Assembly: GCA_001899315.1 (NCBI GenBank)
Contig: MOYA01000001.1
Span: 993,105-1,057,104 of the forward strand
Direction of reading: 5' to 3'
Origin: Candidatus Obscuribacter phosphatis
Lineage (GTDB): Bacteria > Cyanobacteriota > Vampirovibrionia > Obscuribacterales > Obscuribacteraceae
DNA length: 64,000 nucleotides
The notes under the pieces are model-generated. The model saw nothing but the letters and a program-made list of their open reading frames with translations, was not told the origin of the DNA and did no database searches. Below, in pieces: positions 1 to 8,259 of this stretch (within the stretch, counting starts at the first letter, position 1; each line of letters begins with the position of its first letter). Made by a program: the position numbers and the translations under genes.

Positions 1-1500
1 TTCGCTAATACCTTTGCCGTTATCCTCAACAGTAAGAATTGCTTCTCCGTCTTTGTAAGAGATACTGGTGTTGACCAGGGCTCCAGCTTGTGAATACTTG
101 AGCGAATTATCGATGAGATTTTGTATAACTCTTCTTATCTCTTCCGGATCTAATAAGACAAGCTTGACTTCATGCGGCTTTTTGAAAGTCAGCTGAATTG
201 CCTTGCTATCGGCAAGTGGTGCCAGCTCTTGGGTGACCCGTTCGGTTACCTCGGCCAGGTCGAAGGGTCCGAGTGATAGATGCTTGGCTCCAGAATCATA
301 TTTATATACATCAAGCAAAGTGAGAACGAGGTTGTATAGGGCATCATTGCTTTGATGGATTGAGTTGAGAATCTGTTTTTGATCTTCAGTGACGTTTCCA
401 AAGTCGCCTTCCATCAATAATTTGAGGGCGCGGTTGGCGGCAAGGATAGGTGTTTTTAGATCGTGGGTGAGTGTAGCGACAAAATCTTCTCGCTGCTGGG
501 CAAGTTTTACCCTATCGGTAATATTGTCGAACATCGCTACCAAGCCTGGTTCGCCGGCTAGTTCAGAATTGACCGGCCAGACCGACCAATCAAAAAATCT
601 CTTATCTTCTTTGCCGAAAACACCCGCCTCTGCTTGCACTTGATAGGTCTGTCCCATCTCTATTGCCGGGCTGAAGCGCTCGGGTGAAAGACCTGGACAA
701 ATTTGCAGAAATGATTTGCCGATAAGTTCACTTCGATCTTTTCTCTTCGACAGCTCTAAAAAGGCATCATTTACTTCTTCAACAAGCAGGCTGCTGCTTA
801 AACGAACAATACCTACCGGTGCAGATTCCAATATATTCTTTGTCACTTTCTTTTCGGTTTCAAGAATTTTGATCGAGAGCTGCTTTTCTCGTAAGGCTTT
901 TTCTTTAGCCAAAATATAAGTATCTATGGCATAAGACATGTCCATGAAAATCAGCTTGGTTAGAGCCGCAATAGTACGTCCATAGGTCTCTTTATCGAGA
1001 ACATCAACCAACACGCCTTTCATATAAATGAGCGCGTCGCAGTAGGCACCCAGATACCATTTGGGGTCTAGATTGATGCGATGGTGCGTGCTGCCGATAC
1101 TCCATCTTTCGCGCACATATTCTTCGCCGTAGTTACCCTTGGTAAGACGGCTGAAATATTGATGTTGAGCTGCTTTCGCCCGCTCTAAAACTTGATGATT
1201 GGGAAAAAAAGCCGAAGTTTCGGGGTTGGATAAAAAGTGTGCATAAAGGTGATCCATCATCGGTGCCAGATGAGGCTCTAGAATCTTATCGACATTTCTT
1301 ATCAGGGCTTCGTCTTCTGGGCTGAAGCGAAGAAAGTCTTTGCGCTTGACGACTTCTTCTTGGGCGGGCATCTCACAGCTCTGGCTCTCTGCCGAACCGG
1401 CTTCGCTTGTCTGCCTATTTAGATTTTGGTCAGTTTCTGAAAGCTTCTTGGCTGCATTTGTTTCCATCTCTGGGCTCTCTTTCTTCCTTTCCGCTTGCAT
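1..1500 (-). CDS. Globin-coupled sensor histidine kinase (3' end beyond window)
   Basis: Read on the minus strand from ATG at 1500 and open to base 1, so the C-terminus is missing. After a polar N-terminus of about 55 residues comes a protoglobin-type sensor domain (about 60-205). Its F-helix pattern G136-x2-H139-x2-I142 followed by L-x-P-x-W-Y-x-G-A-Y is the globin-coupled-sensor proximal-histidine signature, so heme binding (O2, NO or redox sensing) is expected. A PAS-like segment follows (about 215-320), then a HisKA H-box THDLKTP with the phospho-acceptor near H346, and a HATPase with N-box NLIDNSLKYS and the G1 box DNGKGI near the edge. No membrane segment is visible, so the kinase is probably cytoplasmic. 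ATG at 1467 is an alternative start, and neither has a strong ribosome site. The divergent regulator at 1570 is the likely partner. Confidence 0.88.
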   Translation of the reverse strand, partial: MQAERKKESPEMETNAAKKLSETDQNLNRQTSEAGSAESQSCEMPAQEEVVKRKDFLRFSPEDEALIRNVDKILEPHLAPMMDHLYAHFLSNPETSAFFPNHQVLERAKAAQHQYFSRLTKGNYGEEYVRERWSIGSTHHRINLDPKWYLGAYCDALIYMKGVLVDVLDKETYGRTIAALTKLIFMDMSYAIDTYILAKEKALREKQLSIKILETEKKVTKNILESAPVGIVRLSSSLLVEEVNDAFLELSKRKDRSELIGKSFLQICPGLSPERFSPAIEMGQTYQVQAEAGVFGKEDKRFFDWSVWPVNSELAGEPGLVAMFDNITDRVKLAQQREDFVATLTHDLKTPILAANRALKLLMEGDFGNVTEDQKQILNSIHQSNDALYNLVLTLLDVYKYDSGAKHLSLGPFDLAEVTERVTQELAPLADSKAIQLTFKKPHEVKLVLLDPEEIRRVIQNLIDNSLKYSQAGALVNTSISYKDGEAILTVEDNGKGISE

Positions 1501-1569
1501 AGTGTACTATGTTAGCGGTATTGCCAATGTTCAAGAAAAGCTCCAGTGGAGCAAAAGCGGAGTAAAGGC

Positions 1570-2430
1570 GTGAGCGAGCAGGAAAAGATCAAGGTGCTTC
1601 TGGCCGAAGACCATGCTCTGACAAGAATTGGTTTGAAAACAGTCTTGTCAAGAACTTCTGACATAGTCGTAATCGGTGAGGCTGAGAACGGGCAGGATGC
1701 CATCGACAAAGTGCAGTTACTCTCTCCCGACGTTGTCCTCATGGATGTTGGTATGCCTGTCATGGACGGCATTGAAGCGGCCGGCAAGTTGAAGGTCAGC
1801 CATCCCCACGTCAATATCATTATGCTTACATCTCATGACAATGACAGCGATATTTTCGCTTCCTTGTCTGCCGGTGCCGGCGGCTATTGCTTGAAAGATG
1901 TGCTGCCTGAGCGTCTTTATACAGCTATTCGTTCGGTCAATGCCGGCGACATTTGGCTCGATTCATCAATTGCCAGTCGGGTTGTGCGCCTCTATAGCGG
2001 CAGCGGTGCGGCGAGTAATGCCGGCAATATAAGCAATCTCGGTCCTGCAGGCGGCTCCCCCAGCTCTGCCGGCAATTATTCTAGTGGTACTGGTGGTGGT
2101 GCCGCGAGCACCGGTTCCACTTTCACCGGTTCCACTTTCAGTAGTTCGGAAAGAACTGCTGCTGAAGCTGGACAGCCGGCAAGAGAAAGCACACCGACAT
2201 CTACTTTTGCTCATCATCCGGCTATGCCGGAACTGCCCGAGCCGCTCTCACCAAGAGAGTTAGAAGTTTTGAGCTTGCTTGTAGAAGGCTTGAGCAATCA
2301 ACAGATTGCCGATCGTTTGATTATTTCCTTGGCAACAGCCAAGACCCATGTGCGCAATATCTTGAATAAACTTGCCGTGGACGATCGCACCCAGGCGGCA
2401 GTGCAAGCCATGCGACGCGGTTTGGTTTAG
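1570..2430 (+). CDS. NarL/FixJ-family response regulator with long Gly/Ser linker
   Basis: Two-domain transcription regulator. The N-terminal receiver has the acidic pair AEDH, the phospho-acceptor region DVVLMDVGMP and the switch residues MLTSHD. The C-terminal LuxR-type helix-turn-helix begins at LSPRELEVLSLLVEGLSNQQ. I chose GTG 1570 over GTG 1546 because GGAG lies at 1559-1562, seven bases upstream of it; this gives 286 residues. Unusually, the two domains are separated by about 85 residues rich in Gly, Ser, Ala and Thr (roughly bases 1995-2225), including an in-frame 15-nt repeat coding TGSTF. Family members normally have a linker of about 15-25 residues. It lies head to head with the globin-coupled kinase, which suggests a gas- or redox-responsive two-component pair. 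Confidence 0.9.
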   Translation: MSEQEKIKVLLAEDHALTRIGLKTVLSRTSDIVVIGEAENGQDAIDKVQLLSPDVVLMDVGMPVMDGIEAAGKLKVSHPHVNIIMLTSHDNDSDIFASLSAGAGGYCLKDVLPERLYTAIRSVNAGDIWLDSSIASRVVRLYSGSGAASNAGNISNLGPAGGSPSSAGNYSSGTGGGAASTGSTFTGSTFSSSERTAAEAGQPARESTPTSTFAHHPAMPELPEPLSPRELEVLSLLVEGLSNQQIADRLIISLATAKTHVRNILNKLAVDDRTQAAVQAMRRGLV

Positions 2431-2657
2431 GCTAGTTCAGGCTAGATTTAATTTTTGTATTCGCGGCACGCGGCAAAATTTAAAGTCGAAAATTTGAACT
2501 TTTTGGCTTCAAATTACGTCTTATATATTACGGACTGCCGGTCATTTTTTCGGGGTTGGGGGAGACTTCCTCGCCGGCGTCCCATTTTTTCTGGTTTCTA
2601 TTTTGGTTTCTATCTAATTAGATCAGATGCCAAATAAACCTGGACTTCTTGCCTAAA
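2431..2657. other. Intergenic gap between convergent genes
   Basis: About 227 bases between the ends of the response regulator and the CAP-domain gene. It is T-rich, with short direct repeats of TGGTTTCTAT near 2591-2615. I see no convincing gene, RNA or strong terminator hairpin here. Confidence 0.4.
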
Positions 2658-3635
2658 CTAAGGGGGGCTATCGTTGCTGAATTCTTGAACGCAGTAGACC
2701 GTGCGAGGCATTATCACAGCCACTCCTACCCCCACCACTCTGTGTCTGGGATTGAGAATATTGGCGCGGTGATTGGTTGGGTCTTCGGGTGGTTCATTCA
2801 TAAAATTGAACTGCACCTTCTCGACTATTTTAGGGAAGTCGTAGAAATCTTTTTGCCAGCCGATATTTTCCCATACACCAGCGGCGATACCAGCCTCTCT
2901 GACTCGATCCATCGGCATTCGTCCTTCTGGATCTCGGTGATCAAAAAAGCCACGTTTGGCCATATCTTCGGCATAAGCGCGAGCCAGTCGGCTTAAAGAT
3001 GTGCTTTTAGCAACGGGTGGAAGCCCGCATGTGTTGCGGTCTCTATTGATTAGTTGCAGCATATGATCTTCAAGCGCATCGATATTTGGTTTTGGTCTGT
3101 CGGCAATATCGCCGCCTACTTCTTCTTCCTCTTCTTGAGGCGGGGTTTCTCCCGACATTCGCACTTTAGGCTTAATAACTTGGGGGGTGTAACCTTGGAA
3201 GCTCACCAGGCAGTTAATAGTGCTGATTTTGCTGCCTCTTTGTCTGGCAATACTGGCCTTAAGATTGCCGGCGTTGCGCTTTTGCAAGATAAAGTCTGCC
3301 GCGGGACCGGAGTCGAGTCCTTTGCCATCGAGGGTCAAAAGTACATCACGGGGGGAAAGCCCTAAATCGTTGGCGATGCCGCTGCCGGTCAGGCCGGTTA
3401 CATAAAATCCCCTGACTCTCTTGCCCTGAATGAGCACGGCGGCCGGCACACCCCAAGCACCAAGCGCCTTTGAAACGGTCTGAGCATTTGAGAGTCCATA
3501 GATAGGCTGAGGCGATTTGCCGGCCTTTGCCTCTTGTAGGCTAATTGCTATAAAACTGAAAACTAGCAAAGCCAATAGCGCGGCGATAGATGCAGAATTT
3601 ACTTTCTTTCGATTGACATTTTTTGAGGTCGCCAT
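2658..3635 (-). CDS. Secreted CAP/SCP-domain protein with PDZ-like N-terminal domain
   Basis: 325 residues. The N-terminus is basic followed by a hydrophobic stretch (about 15-35) ending near QEAKAG, so a signal peptide or anchor is likely. Residues about 60-150 look PDZ-like (GSGIANDLGLSPRDVLLTLD). An acidic spacer with a run of Glu follows. The C-terminal half is a CAP domain (SCP/PR-1/YkwD family): INRDRNTCGLPPV, then LARAYAEDMAKRGFFDH, ENIGW and HRANILNPRHRVVGVGV, which carry the conserved His/Glu positions of the cavity. Bacterial CAP proteins are mostly extracytoplasmic with unclear biochemistry. The PDZ-like domain could bind a peptide partner. Stop TAG is at 2658-2660. The gene stands alone on its strand with short gaps on either side. 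Confidence 0.85.
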   Translation of the reverse strand: MATSKNVNRKKVNSASIAALLALLVFSFIAISLQEAKAGKSPQPIYGLSNAQTVSKALGAWGVPAAVLIQGKRVRGFYVTGLTGSGIANDLGLSPRDVLLTLDGKGLDSGPAADFILQKRNAGNLKASIARQRGSKISTINCLVSFQGYTPQVIKPKVRMSGETPPQEEEEEVGGDIADRPKPNIDALEDHMLQLINRDRNTCGLPPVAKSTSLSRLARAYAEDMAKRGFFDHRDPEGRMPMDRVREAGIAAGVWENIGWQKDFYDFPKIVEKVQFNFMNEPPEDPTNHRANILNPRHRVVGVGVAVIMPRTVYCVQEFSNDSPP

Positions 3636-3733
3636 TGATGTTGCCTGCCGGATTTTTTTATTTGTTTCGAGCTAGTTATCTGTTTTGATTTTCTTGAGCT
3701 TCTCTAATTTTACTCAATTTTTCTGAGAGAAGA

Positions 3734-5374
3734 CTATTTCAGGCGCCTCAGCGCTCTTTCGGCGCCGTAGTGGGCTGCGACATAGGCATTTTCCAGACAT
3801 TGCACGCCAAAGAGGCTGGAATGATTGAGGGTGTAGACGGGATTGTTCCTTCCCGCATAAAGTAGATTCTCCAGCCTTCTAAAATAGCCCGGTATCGGCG
3901 CCGCCATGGCATGCCCCCAACGGGTCGGCACCACTGCTTCTATTGTCGACATCTCAAGACCGGTTCTGTTGCTAAGTTCGTGGGCCACCTGTGTAAGCAA
4001 TTCAACCCTATCGCTGCCGAAAAGCAGGCTTCGCCCTTGCGAGCCGGGTTGGAAGGGGCTATAGACTGTGAGAATAGAACCCATGGAGGGCTTGTAGCTG
4101 CCTGTACTTTTTAAGACTAGTTCAGCTGGAATAAAGTCGTTGATTAAGGATGTTTCCGCCGCTGTGTCGCTCAAGTTGAAGTTCTCAAAATTGGAGAATT
4201 GTTTCGACTCATTCTGATAGATAAAGTTTGAAACAAGATAAGAGCCATATCTAAAGCTAAAGAGCGGTCCCTTTTCAGCATTTGATACACCCTGAAGAAT
4301 TCTGCCCGCTACTATGGGCGGTGCGGCAATAATTACATGTTTGCAGGTGATTTTTCTTATGCTGTCCTGCGCTTGATAAATAACTTCGGCGCCGTCGCCC
4401 TTCACTTGTACCGACCAGACAAAGGCGTTTCTGCTTATATGTTCGTCTAGACGGGCTGCCAGAGCCTTTGAAATGGCTCCATTGCCTCCTGGAAAAGCGT
4501 AAATCGTTTCAAACAGATCTTGTAATAAGTAAAGCCCTGCCAGTGCTGAAATCTCGGCGGCAGTTAGACAGATAGAGGAAAGAAGAAAACGATCAATGAA
4601 TCTGAGAAAGGGCTCACCGAAGCCTGTCAGGACCTCCGCCAGCCTAATGCCGTCTAGTTTGCTTTGCTCAGGCTTGACGCCAGCGATAACTGAGATGGCT
4701 CCTGCTTCGTTATAGCCTTTGAGAAGCTTACCTAACTCAAACAAGTCTTTTGCAAAGCGGCTATCTTTTGGAACTTTGCTTTCGGCAAGATTGATTTTCT
4801 CTCTGTTATCAAAAATCAGGTCCATCGGTCTGAGCCCCGAGCAAACCGGATTCAAACCTAGTTCCAGCAAAAGTGGATTGACAAGTTCTAAGTCGCAAAA
4901 GTAAGCAGCGCCCAGAGAGTAGGGCAGCCCCTTTCTTTCTTCGAGACTGCTTTGTCCGCCGGGATTGCCTGCTTCAAGCAAGACAGTCTTGTAGTTTCTC
5001 AGTTTGTAAGCTGTTATCAGTCCGGTGATGCCTCCGCCGACAATTACGAAGTCTGCCGAATCTGAAGTTTCGAGTTTGCCTAGATTACTTGGCTTGCATA
5101 AGTCGGGTAGATTCCCGTCTCTTAAGGCATGACCTCTGTCTGGGTCGTCACCTCGGTATGGCTCTATATTGAGGGCTTGCTCTAGGCGTGTATTTTGGGC
5201 TCTTGTATTTTCGGCTCGTGTATTTTCGGCTCGAGTTTTCTCTGTAATCGCTTGTTCTGAGAGAGTTTTCTCGCCGGCCGCCGCCCGAGGCTCCCAACCG
5301 AACATACTAAAGGCCGATAGAGCCACGAGCTCTTTCAAGAAATGGCGTCTGTTTTTGATTTCCTGAATATTCAT
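3734..5374 (-). CDS. Tat-exported FAD-dependent amine-oxidase-like oxidoreductase
   Basis: 546 residues from ATG 5374; a GTG 24 bases upstream adds eight residues but places the signal less well. The N-terminus NRRHFLKELVALSAF is a twin-arginine (Tat) signal, which fits export of a folded flavoprotein. Next comes a linker made of 15-nt repeats coding ENTRA (bases about 5185-5245). The Rossmann FAD motif is VIVGGGITGLITAYKL, followed by the GG doublet region LLEAGNPGGQSS. The C-terminal MAAPIPGYFRRLENLLYAGR and the closing AHYGAERALRRL fit the FAD-binding end of flavin-containing amine oxidases and carotenoid/protoporphyrinogen oxidase relatives. The substrate cannot be read from the sequence. 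It is transcribed alone and opposite to the following carboxylase gene. Confidence 0.82.
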   Translation of the reverse strand: MNIQEIKNRRHFLKELVALSAFSMFGWEPRAAAGEKTLSEQAITEKTRAENTRAENTRAQNTRLEQALNIEPYRGDDPDRGHALRDGNLPDLCKPSNLGKLETSDSADFVIVGGGITGLITAYKLRNYKTVLLEAGNPGGQSSLEERKGLPYSLGAAYFCDLELVNPLLLELGLNPVCSGLRPMDLIFDNREKINLAESKVPKDSRFAKDLFELGKLLKGYNEAGAISVIAGVKPEQSKLDGIRLAEVLTGFGEPFLRFIDRFLLSSICLTAAEISALAGLYLLQDLFETIYAFPGGNGAISKALAARLDEHISRNAFVWSVQVKGDGAEVIYQAQDSIRKITCKHVIIAAPPIVAGRILQGVSNAEKGPLFSFRYGSYLVSNFIYQNESKQFSNFENFNLSDTAAETSLINDFIPAELVLKSTGSYKPSMGSILTVYSPFQPGSQGRSLLFGSDRVELLTQVAHELSNRTGLEMSTIEAVVPTRWGHAMAAPIPGYFRRLENLLYAGRNNPVYTLNHSSLFGVQCLENAYVAAHYGAERALRRLK

Positions 5375-5603
5375 GGTTATCTTTACTCTTTTGGGCACTA
5401 TTGCATTGATTTGTGCGTTTTCGGGCTTTGGGCTGTATTTGCGTTCTTTAATTTGGGCTAGTCTTATCTGCGCGAACTTGTCTCTTGACTTGCTGTTGTT
5501 TCTTGAACCTTTAGATAAGGGGTAGATAAGGAGGGCTTGGCAACCTAAGTGGTTACAATTTTCTGATTAACAATTCTACCCAGGCATTCAGCTGTGAGGC
5601 TCT

Positions 5604-7193
5604 ATGGACAATACCGTAAAAGGAACTTCGGCAAAAGGAAATTCGGCTGTGGAAACAAAACGTGAGAACCTACGTGAGAACCTTATTGATGCCATCAATC
5701 GCATCAAACAGGGCGGTGCACCAAAGTATCACCAAAAGTTGAAAGAAGAGAACAAACTTTTTGTGCGCGATCGTCTGAAACTTCTTCTCGACCCTGGTTT
5801 CGAAGTCGAAGATGCACGCTTTGCCAATTGCCGAGATAAAGAACTTCCAGCTGACGGAGTCGTCACCGGTGTCGGTCAGATAGAAGGCAAAACAGTTTGC
5901 TTCATGGCCAATGACTCTACTGTTAAGGCCGGCTCTTGGGGCTGGCGCACAGTCGAGAAAATCATTCGAATTCAAGAGACTGCCGCAAAGCTCAAAGTGC
6001 CAATGATCTATTTGGTTGACTCAGCTGGGGCTCGTATTACAGATCAGATCGAAATGTTCCCGGGTCGCCGCGGCGCTGGCCGCATTTTTCACAACCAGGT
6101 CCAGCTTTCCGGATATATTCCTCAGATTTGCTTGCTTTTCGGACCTTCGGCTGCAGGGGGTGCCTACATTCCAGCCTTCTGCGATGTGATCATCATGAAT
6201 GAAGGCCGGGCTTCCATGTATCTCGGTTCGCCTCGTATGGCAGAAATGGTCATAGGCGAGAAAGTGACGCTGGAAGAGATGGGCGGTGCCAAGATGCACT
6301 GCTCGGTGAGCGGCGTGGGCGATGTCTTGGTCAAATCAGAAGAGGAAGCCATCCAACTCTGCAAAGACTATTTGCGTTTCATGCCCAGCAACTGTGATCA
6401 TAAGGTGCCGAATCTCTCTGCAATAGAGCCAAAAACACAAGAAAAGAATCTCGAGCAGGTAATCCCTGAGAAAGAGAGTGTCACCTTTGACATGTATCAA
6501 GTTATCGACCGCTTGATCGACGAAGGCTCTTGGTTTGAAATGAAAAAGCTATTCGCCTCCGAGCTAATCACCGGTTTCGGCCGAATCGGCGGACGCGCTG
6601 TCGGTATAGTAGCCAATCAACCCCGTGTCAAAGGCGGTGTGCTCTTCGTTGATTCAGCCGATAAAGCCTCAAGATTTGTCTGGCTTTGTGATGCCTTCAA
6701 TATTCCTCTTCTTTTCCTCGCCGATGTTCCTGGTTTCATGATTGGCACTAAAGTCGAGAGAGACGGCATAATCCGTGCCGGCGCCAAAATGGTCTCCGCT
6801 GTTTCTTCAGCAACCGTTCCAAAGATTTCTGTGGTTGTGCGCAAAGCCTACGGGGCTGGTCTTTATGCTATGTGCGGACCGGCCTTCGAACCAGACGCCT
6901 GCTTAGCTCTTCCAACTGCTTGGATAGCTGTGATGGGACCAGAGGCCGCAGTCAATGCTGTCTACTTCAACAAGATAATGGAACTACCCGAGTCTGAGCG
7001 TCCTGCTTTTGTTGAGCAGAAGCGCGCCGAGTACCGCGAGGACGTAGATCTTTATAAACTCGCTGCTGAATTGGTTGTCGATGATATCGTTCACCCACTT
7101 TCGCTACGCAACGAACTGATTGCAAGATTCAATGCTTACGAGTCCAAAGAACAAGCGGGCTATAAGAAGAAGCGCAGCGTTTTGCAAGTTTAG
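5604..7193 (+). CDS. Acyl-CoA carboxylase, carboxyltransferase (beta) subunit
   Basis: 529 residues, the usual length for PccB/MccB/AccD5-type biotin-dependent carboxyltransferases. The paired crotonase-like halves are both visible. The N-terminal half has YLVDSAGARITDQ and LLFGPSAAGGAYIPAFCDV; the C-terminal half has LADVPGFMIGTKVERDG, RKAYGAGLYAMCGPAFEPD and VMGPEAAVNAVY. These form the acyl-CoA and carboxybiotin sites. The likely reaction is carboxylation of propionyl-CoA or a related short acyl-CoA, but substrate choice (propionyl, acetyl, methylcrotonyl) is not certain. The biotin carboxylase/BCCP subunit is not in this window. The start is ATG after GTGAGGCTCT, a leader shared with the gene at 35149. 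The B12-riboswitch thioesterase on the opposite strand is convergent with it. Confidence 0.9.
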   Translation: MDNTVKGTSAKGNSAVETKRENLRENLIDAINRIKQGGAPKYHQKLKEENKLFVRDRLKLLLDPGFEVEDARFANCRDKELPADGVVTGVGQIEGKTVCFMANDSTVKAGSWGWRTVEKIIRIQETAAKLKVPMIYLVDSAGARITDQIEMFPGRRGAGRIFHNQVQLSGYIPQICLLFGPSAAGGAYIPAFCDVIIMNEGRASMYLGSPRMAEMVIGEKVTLEEMGGAKMHCSVSGVGDVLVKSEEEAIQLCKDYLRFMPSNCDHKVPNLSAIEPKTQEKNLEQVIPEKESVTFDMYQVIDRLIDEGSWFEMKKLFASELITGFGRIGGRAVGIVANQPRVKGGVLFVDSADKASRFVWLCDAFNIPLLFLADVPGFMIGTKVERDGIIRAGAKMVSAVSSATVPKISVVVRKAYGAGLYAMCGPAFEPDACLALPTAWIAVMGPEAAVNAVYFNKIMELPESERPAFVEQKRAEYREDVDLYKLAAELVVDDIVHPLSLRNELIARFNAYESKEQAGYKKKRSVLQV

Positions 7194-7286
7194 CCGTCTT
7201 TGGTTAGCAAGCTGAGACAAGCTGTCGAAATCGGTCGATTGCACCTTGTTTTGCAAGCTTAGGTTCGATTCGTTATTCAAGTTAAA

Positions 7287-7316
7287 GAGGAAGAGACTTC
7301 TATCAGTCTCTTCCTC
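7287..7316. terminator. Hairpin terminator between carboxylase and thioesterase
   Basis: A perfect 12-bp stem (7287-7298 with 7305-7316) and a 6-nt loop, followed on the plus strand by a pyrimidine-rich tract with T runs. It sits between convergent genes and probably ends the carboxylase transcript. Confidence 0.7.
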
Positions 7317-7335
7317 TCTTCTTTTCTATTGGCTA

Positions 7336-7366
7336 ACCGATTACGCTGCTTTATAGCGTAATCGGT
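7336..7366 (-). terminator. Hairpin over the thioesterase stop codon
   Basis: A perfect 12-bp stem (7336-7347 with 7355-7366) and a 7-nt loop. It contains the last codons of the thioesterase, with the stop codon TAA in the loop edge. No strong U-tract follows on the minus strand, so it may be a 3'-end stabiliser instead of a simple intrinsic terminator. Confidence 0.5.
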
Positions 7367-7794
7367 CTATTGTCAGGGTCTACGGCCACAAGCACGAACT
7401 TTCCTCTGGCGCAAAGTTGTCTGTCTCCAGTTAGAAGATTCTCTCCAACCATATCAACCGATACAGTCACTGATGTCCTTCCCACCTTTTCAATTCTGCC
7501 CACAAGTTCGACTAAGTGTCCGGTCTTTACTGGTGTCTTGAAATCAACCTTCTCAGAAGATGCTGTCACCATAGCTTTTCTCGTGAATCTTGAGGCTGTA
7601 ATAAAAGCACTCTTATCCATTAACTCAAGCGCATGACCACCAAAAAGAGTTCCATAGTGATTGGTTTGGTTAGGAAAAACCATCTCGCACATCCGAGTCT
7701 CCATTGTTGAATCTTCAGAAGACTCGAAAAGCAGGGCGTTATCTCTATTCTGAGTTGTAGTTTCTTTCGGTGTTAAACAAGTTTTTCGCGGCAT
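7351..7794 (-). CDS. Hotdog-fold acyl-CoA thioesterase under B12 riboswitch control
   Basis: 147 residues from ATG 7794, which has a perfect AGGAGG seven bases upstream. The longer open frame reaching 7932 only translates the riboswitch. The protein is a single hotdog domain of the YciA/ACOT type: NHYGTLFGGHALELMDKSAF carries the N/GG/D pattern around the catalytic helix, followed by SSEKVDFKTPVKTGHLVELV and a C-terminal strand ARGKFVLVAVD. Such enzymes hydrolyse acyl-CoA to free acid and CoA in the cytoplasm. The leader is a compact cobalamin riboswitch. Together with the neighbouring acyl-CoA carboxylase this suggests a role when coenzyme B12 is scarce, for example releasing CoA from propionyl- or methylmalonyl-CoA; that role is inference. 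It appears monocistronic. Confidence 0.88.
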   Translation of the reverse strand: MPRKTCLTPKETTTQNRDNALLFESSEDSTMETRMCEMVFPNQTNHYGTLFGGHALELMDKSAFITASRFTRKAMVTASSEKVDFKTPVKTGHLVELVGRIEKVGRTSVTVSVDMVGENLLTGDRQLCARGKFVLVAVDPDNRPITL

Positions 7795-7799
7795 AAATC

Positions 7800-7932
7800 C
7801 TCCTTGCCTCGAAGAGGTAATTGCAAATTCATTCAGGTGGGTAGCCTGGCTAGCTAAGAGCATTACAGTTGCGGGACAGCGGTGGAATTGCACCACACTT
7901 CCCCCACCAAACGGCAAACAGTTGTCTGCCAT
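7800..7932 (-). ncRNA. Compact cobalamin (B12) riboswitch
   Basis: Read on the minus strand. The leader contains GTGGTGCAATTCCACC, then GCTGTCCCGCAACTGTAA (core, about 7868-7896), then the B12-box-like AGCCAGGCTACCCACC (about 7836-7851). These are the conserved cobalamin-aptamer core elements in order. The large peripheral GCCACTG/GGGAAGGC part of long-form riboswitches is absent, with only about 11 bases between core and B12 box, which points to a short class-II type. Loop L5 (UGCAAUU, 7886-7892) can kiss UUUGCAAUU (7819-7827). The latter lies in a hairpin formed by CCUGAA and UUCGAGG just before the AGGAGG ribosome site. The expected control is translational repression by ligand. A hairpin at 7912-7929 opens the element. 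Confidence 0.88.
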
Positions 7933-8212
7933 TCCGAAGTTTTTCTGAATGAGTTCATTTTGGTCAGCAGCAATGTGTTTATGACATTGCCTCGGACCAC
8001 GCTAAGTTTATCACTAAGCTGATTCATAGTTTTTTTGGACTTGGCTTCTCGAACGCTTGACTGTAAGAGGCTGCAATCGCCATCTGATTTTCTGGAGGCT
8101 ATTTATTGATTCCTTGGGCGCCTCTTCTAGATCTGGACTTTTTGCGGAGATTAAATTTGGAGCTTATTTTGAACTTTTTGAACAGCTTTTACGTTGTTAG
8201 TTATAGAGGAAC
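7933..8212. other. Divergent intergenic region
   Basis: Holds the unassigned promoters of the riboswitch-thioesterase transcript (minus) and the DUF6088-like gene (plus). A short inverted repeat CAATGT/ACATTG lies at 7970-7988. I see no gene or further RNA. Confidence 0.4.
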
Positions 8213-8247
8213 AAAAAAAAAGATTTTCTCGAGAATTTCTTTTTTTT
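8213..8247 (+). promoter_or_regulatory. Terminator-like palindrome in a gene leader
   Basis: An A9 run, arms around a central CTCGAG with two T/T mismatches, then a T run. It ends two bases before the AGAGGAG ribosome site of the gene at 8260. No plus-strand gene ends within the preceding kilobase, so it looks like a leader attenuator or an insulator, not the end of a gene. Its core matches the palindrome at 24999-25046. Confidence 0.5.
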
Positions 8248-8259
8248 AGAGGAGATTGT

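Noticed and set aside
7795-7932. N-terminal extension of the thioesterase to 193 residues
   Set aside because: The extra 46 codons translate the cobalamin riboswitch, and a perfect AGGAGG precedes ATG 7794.
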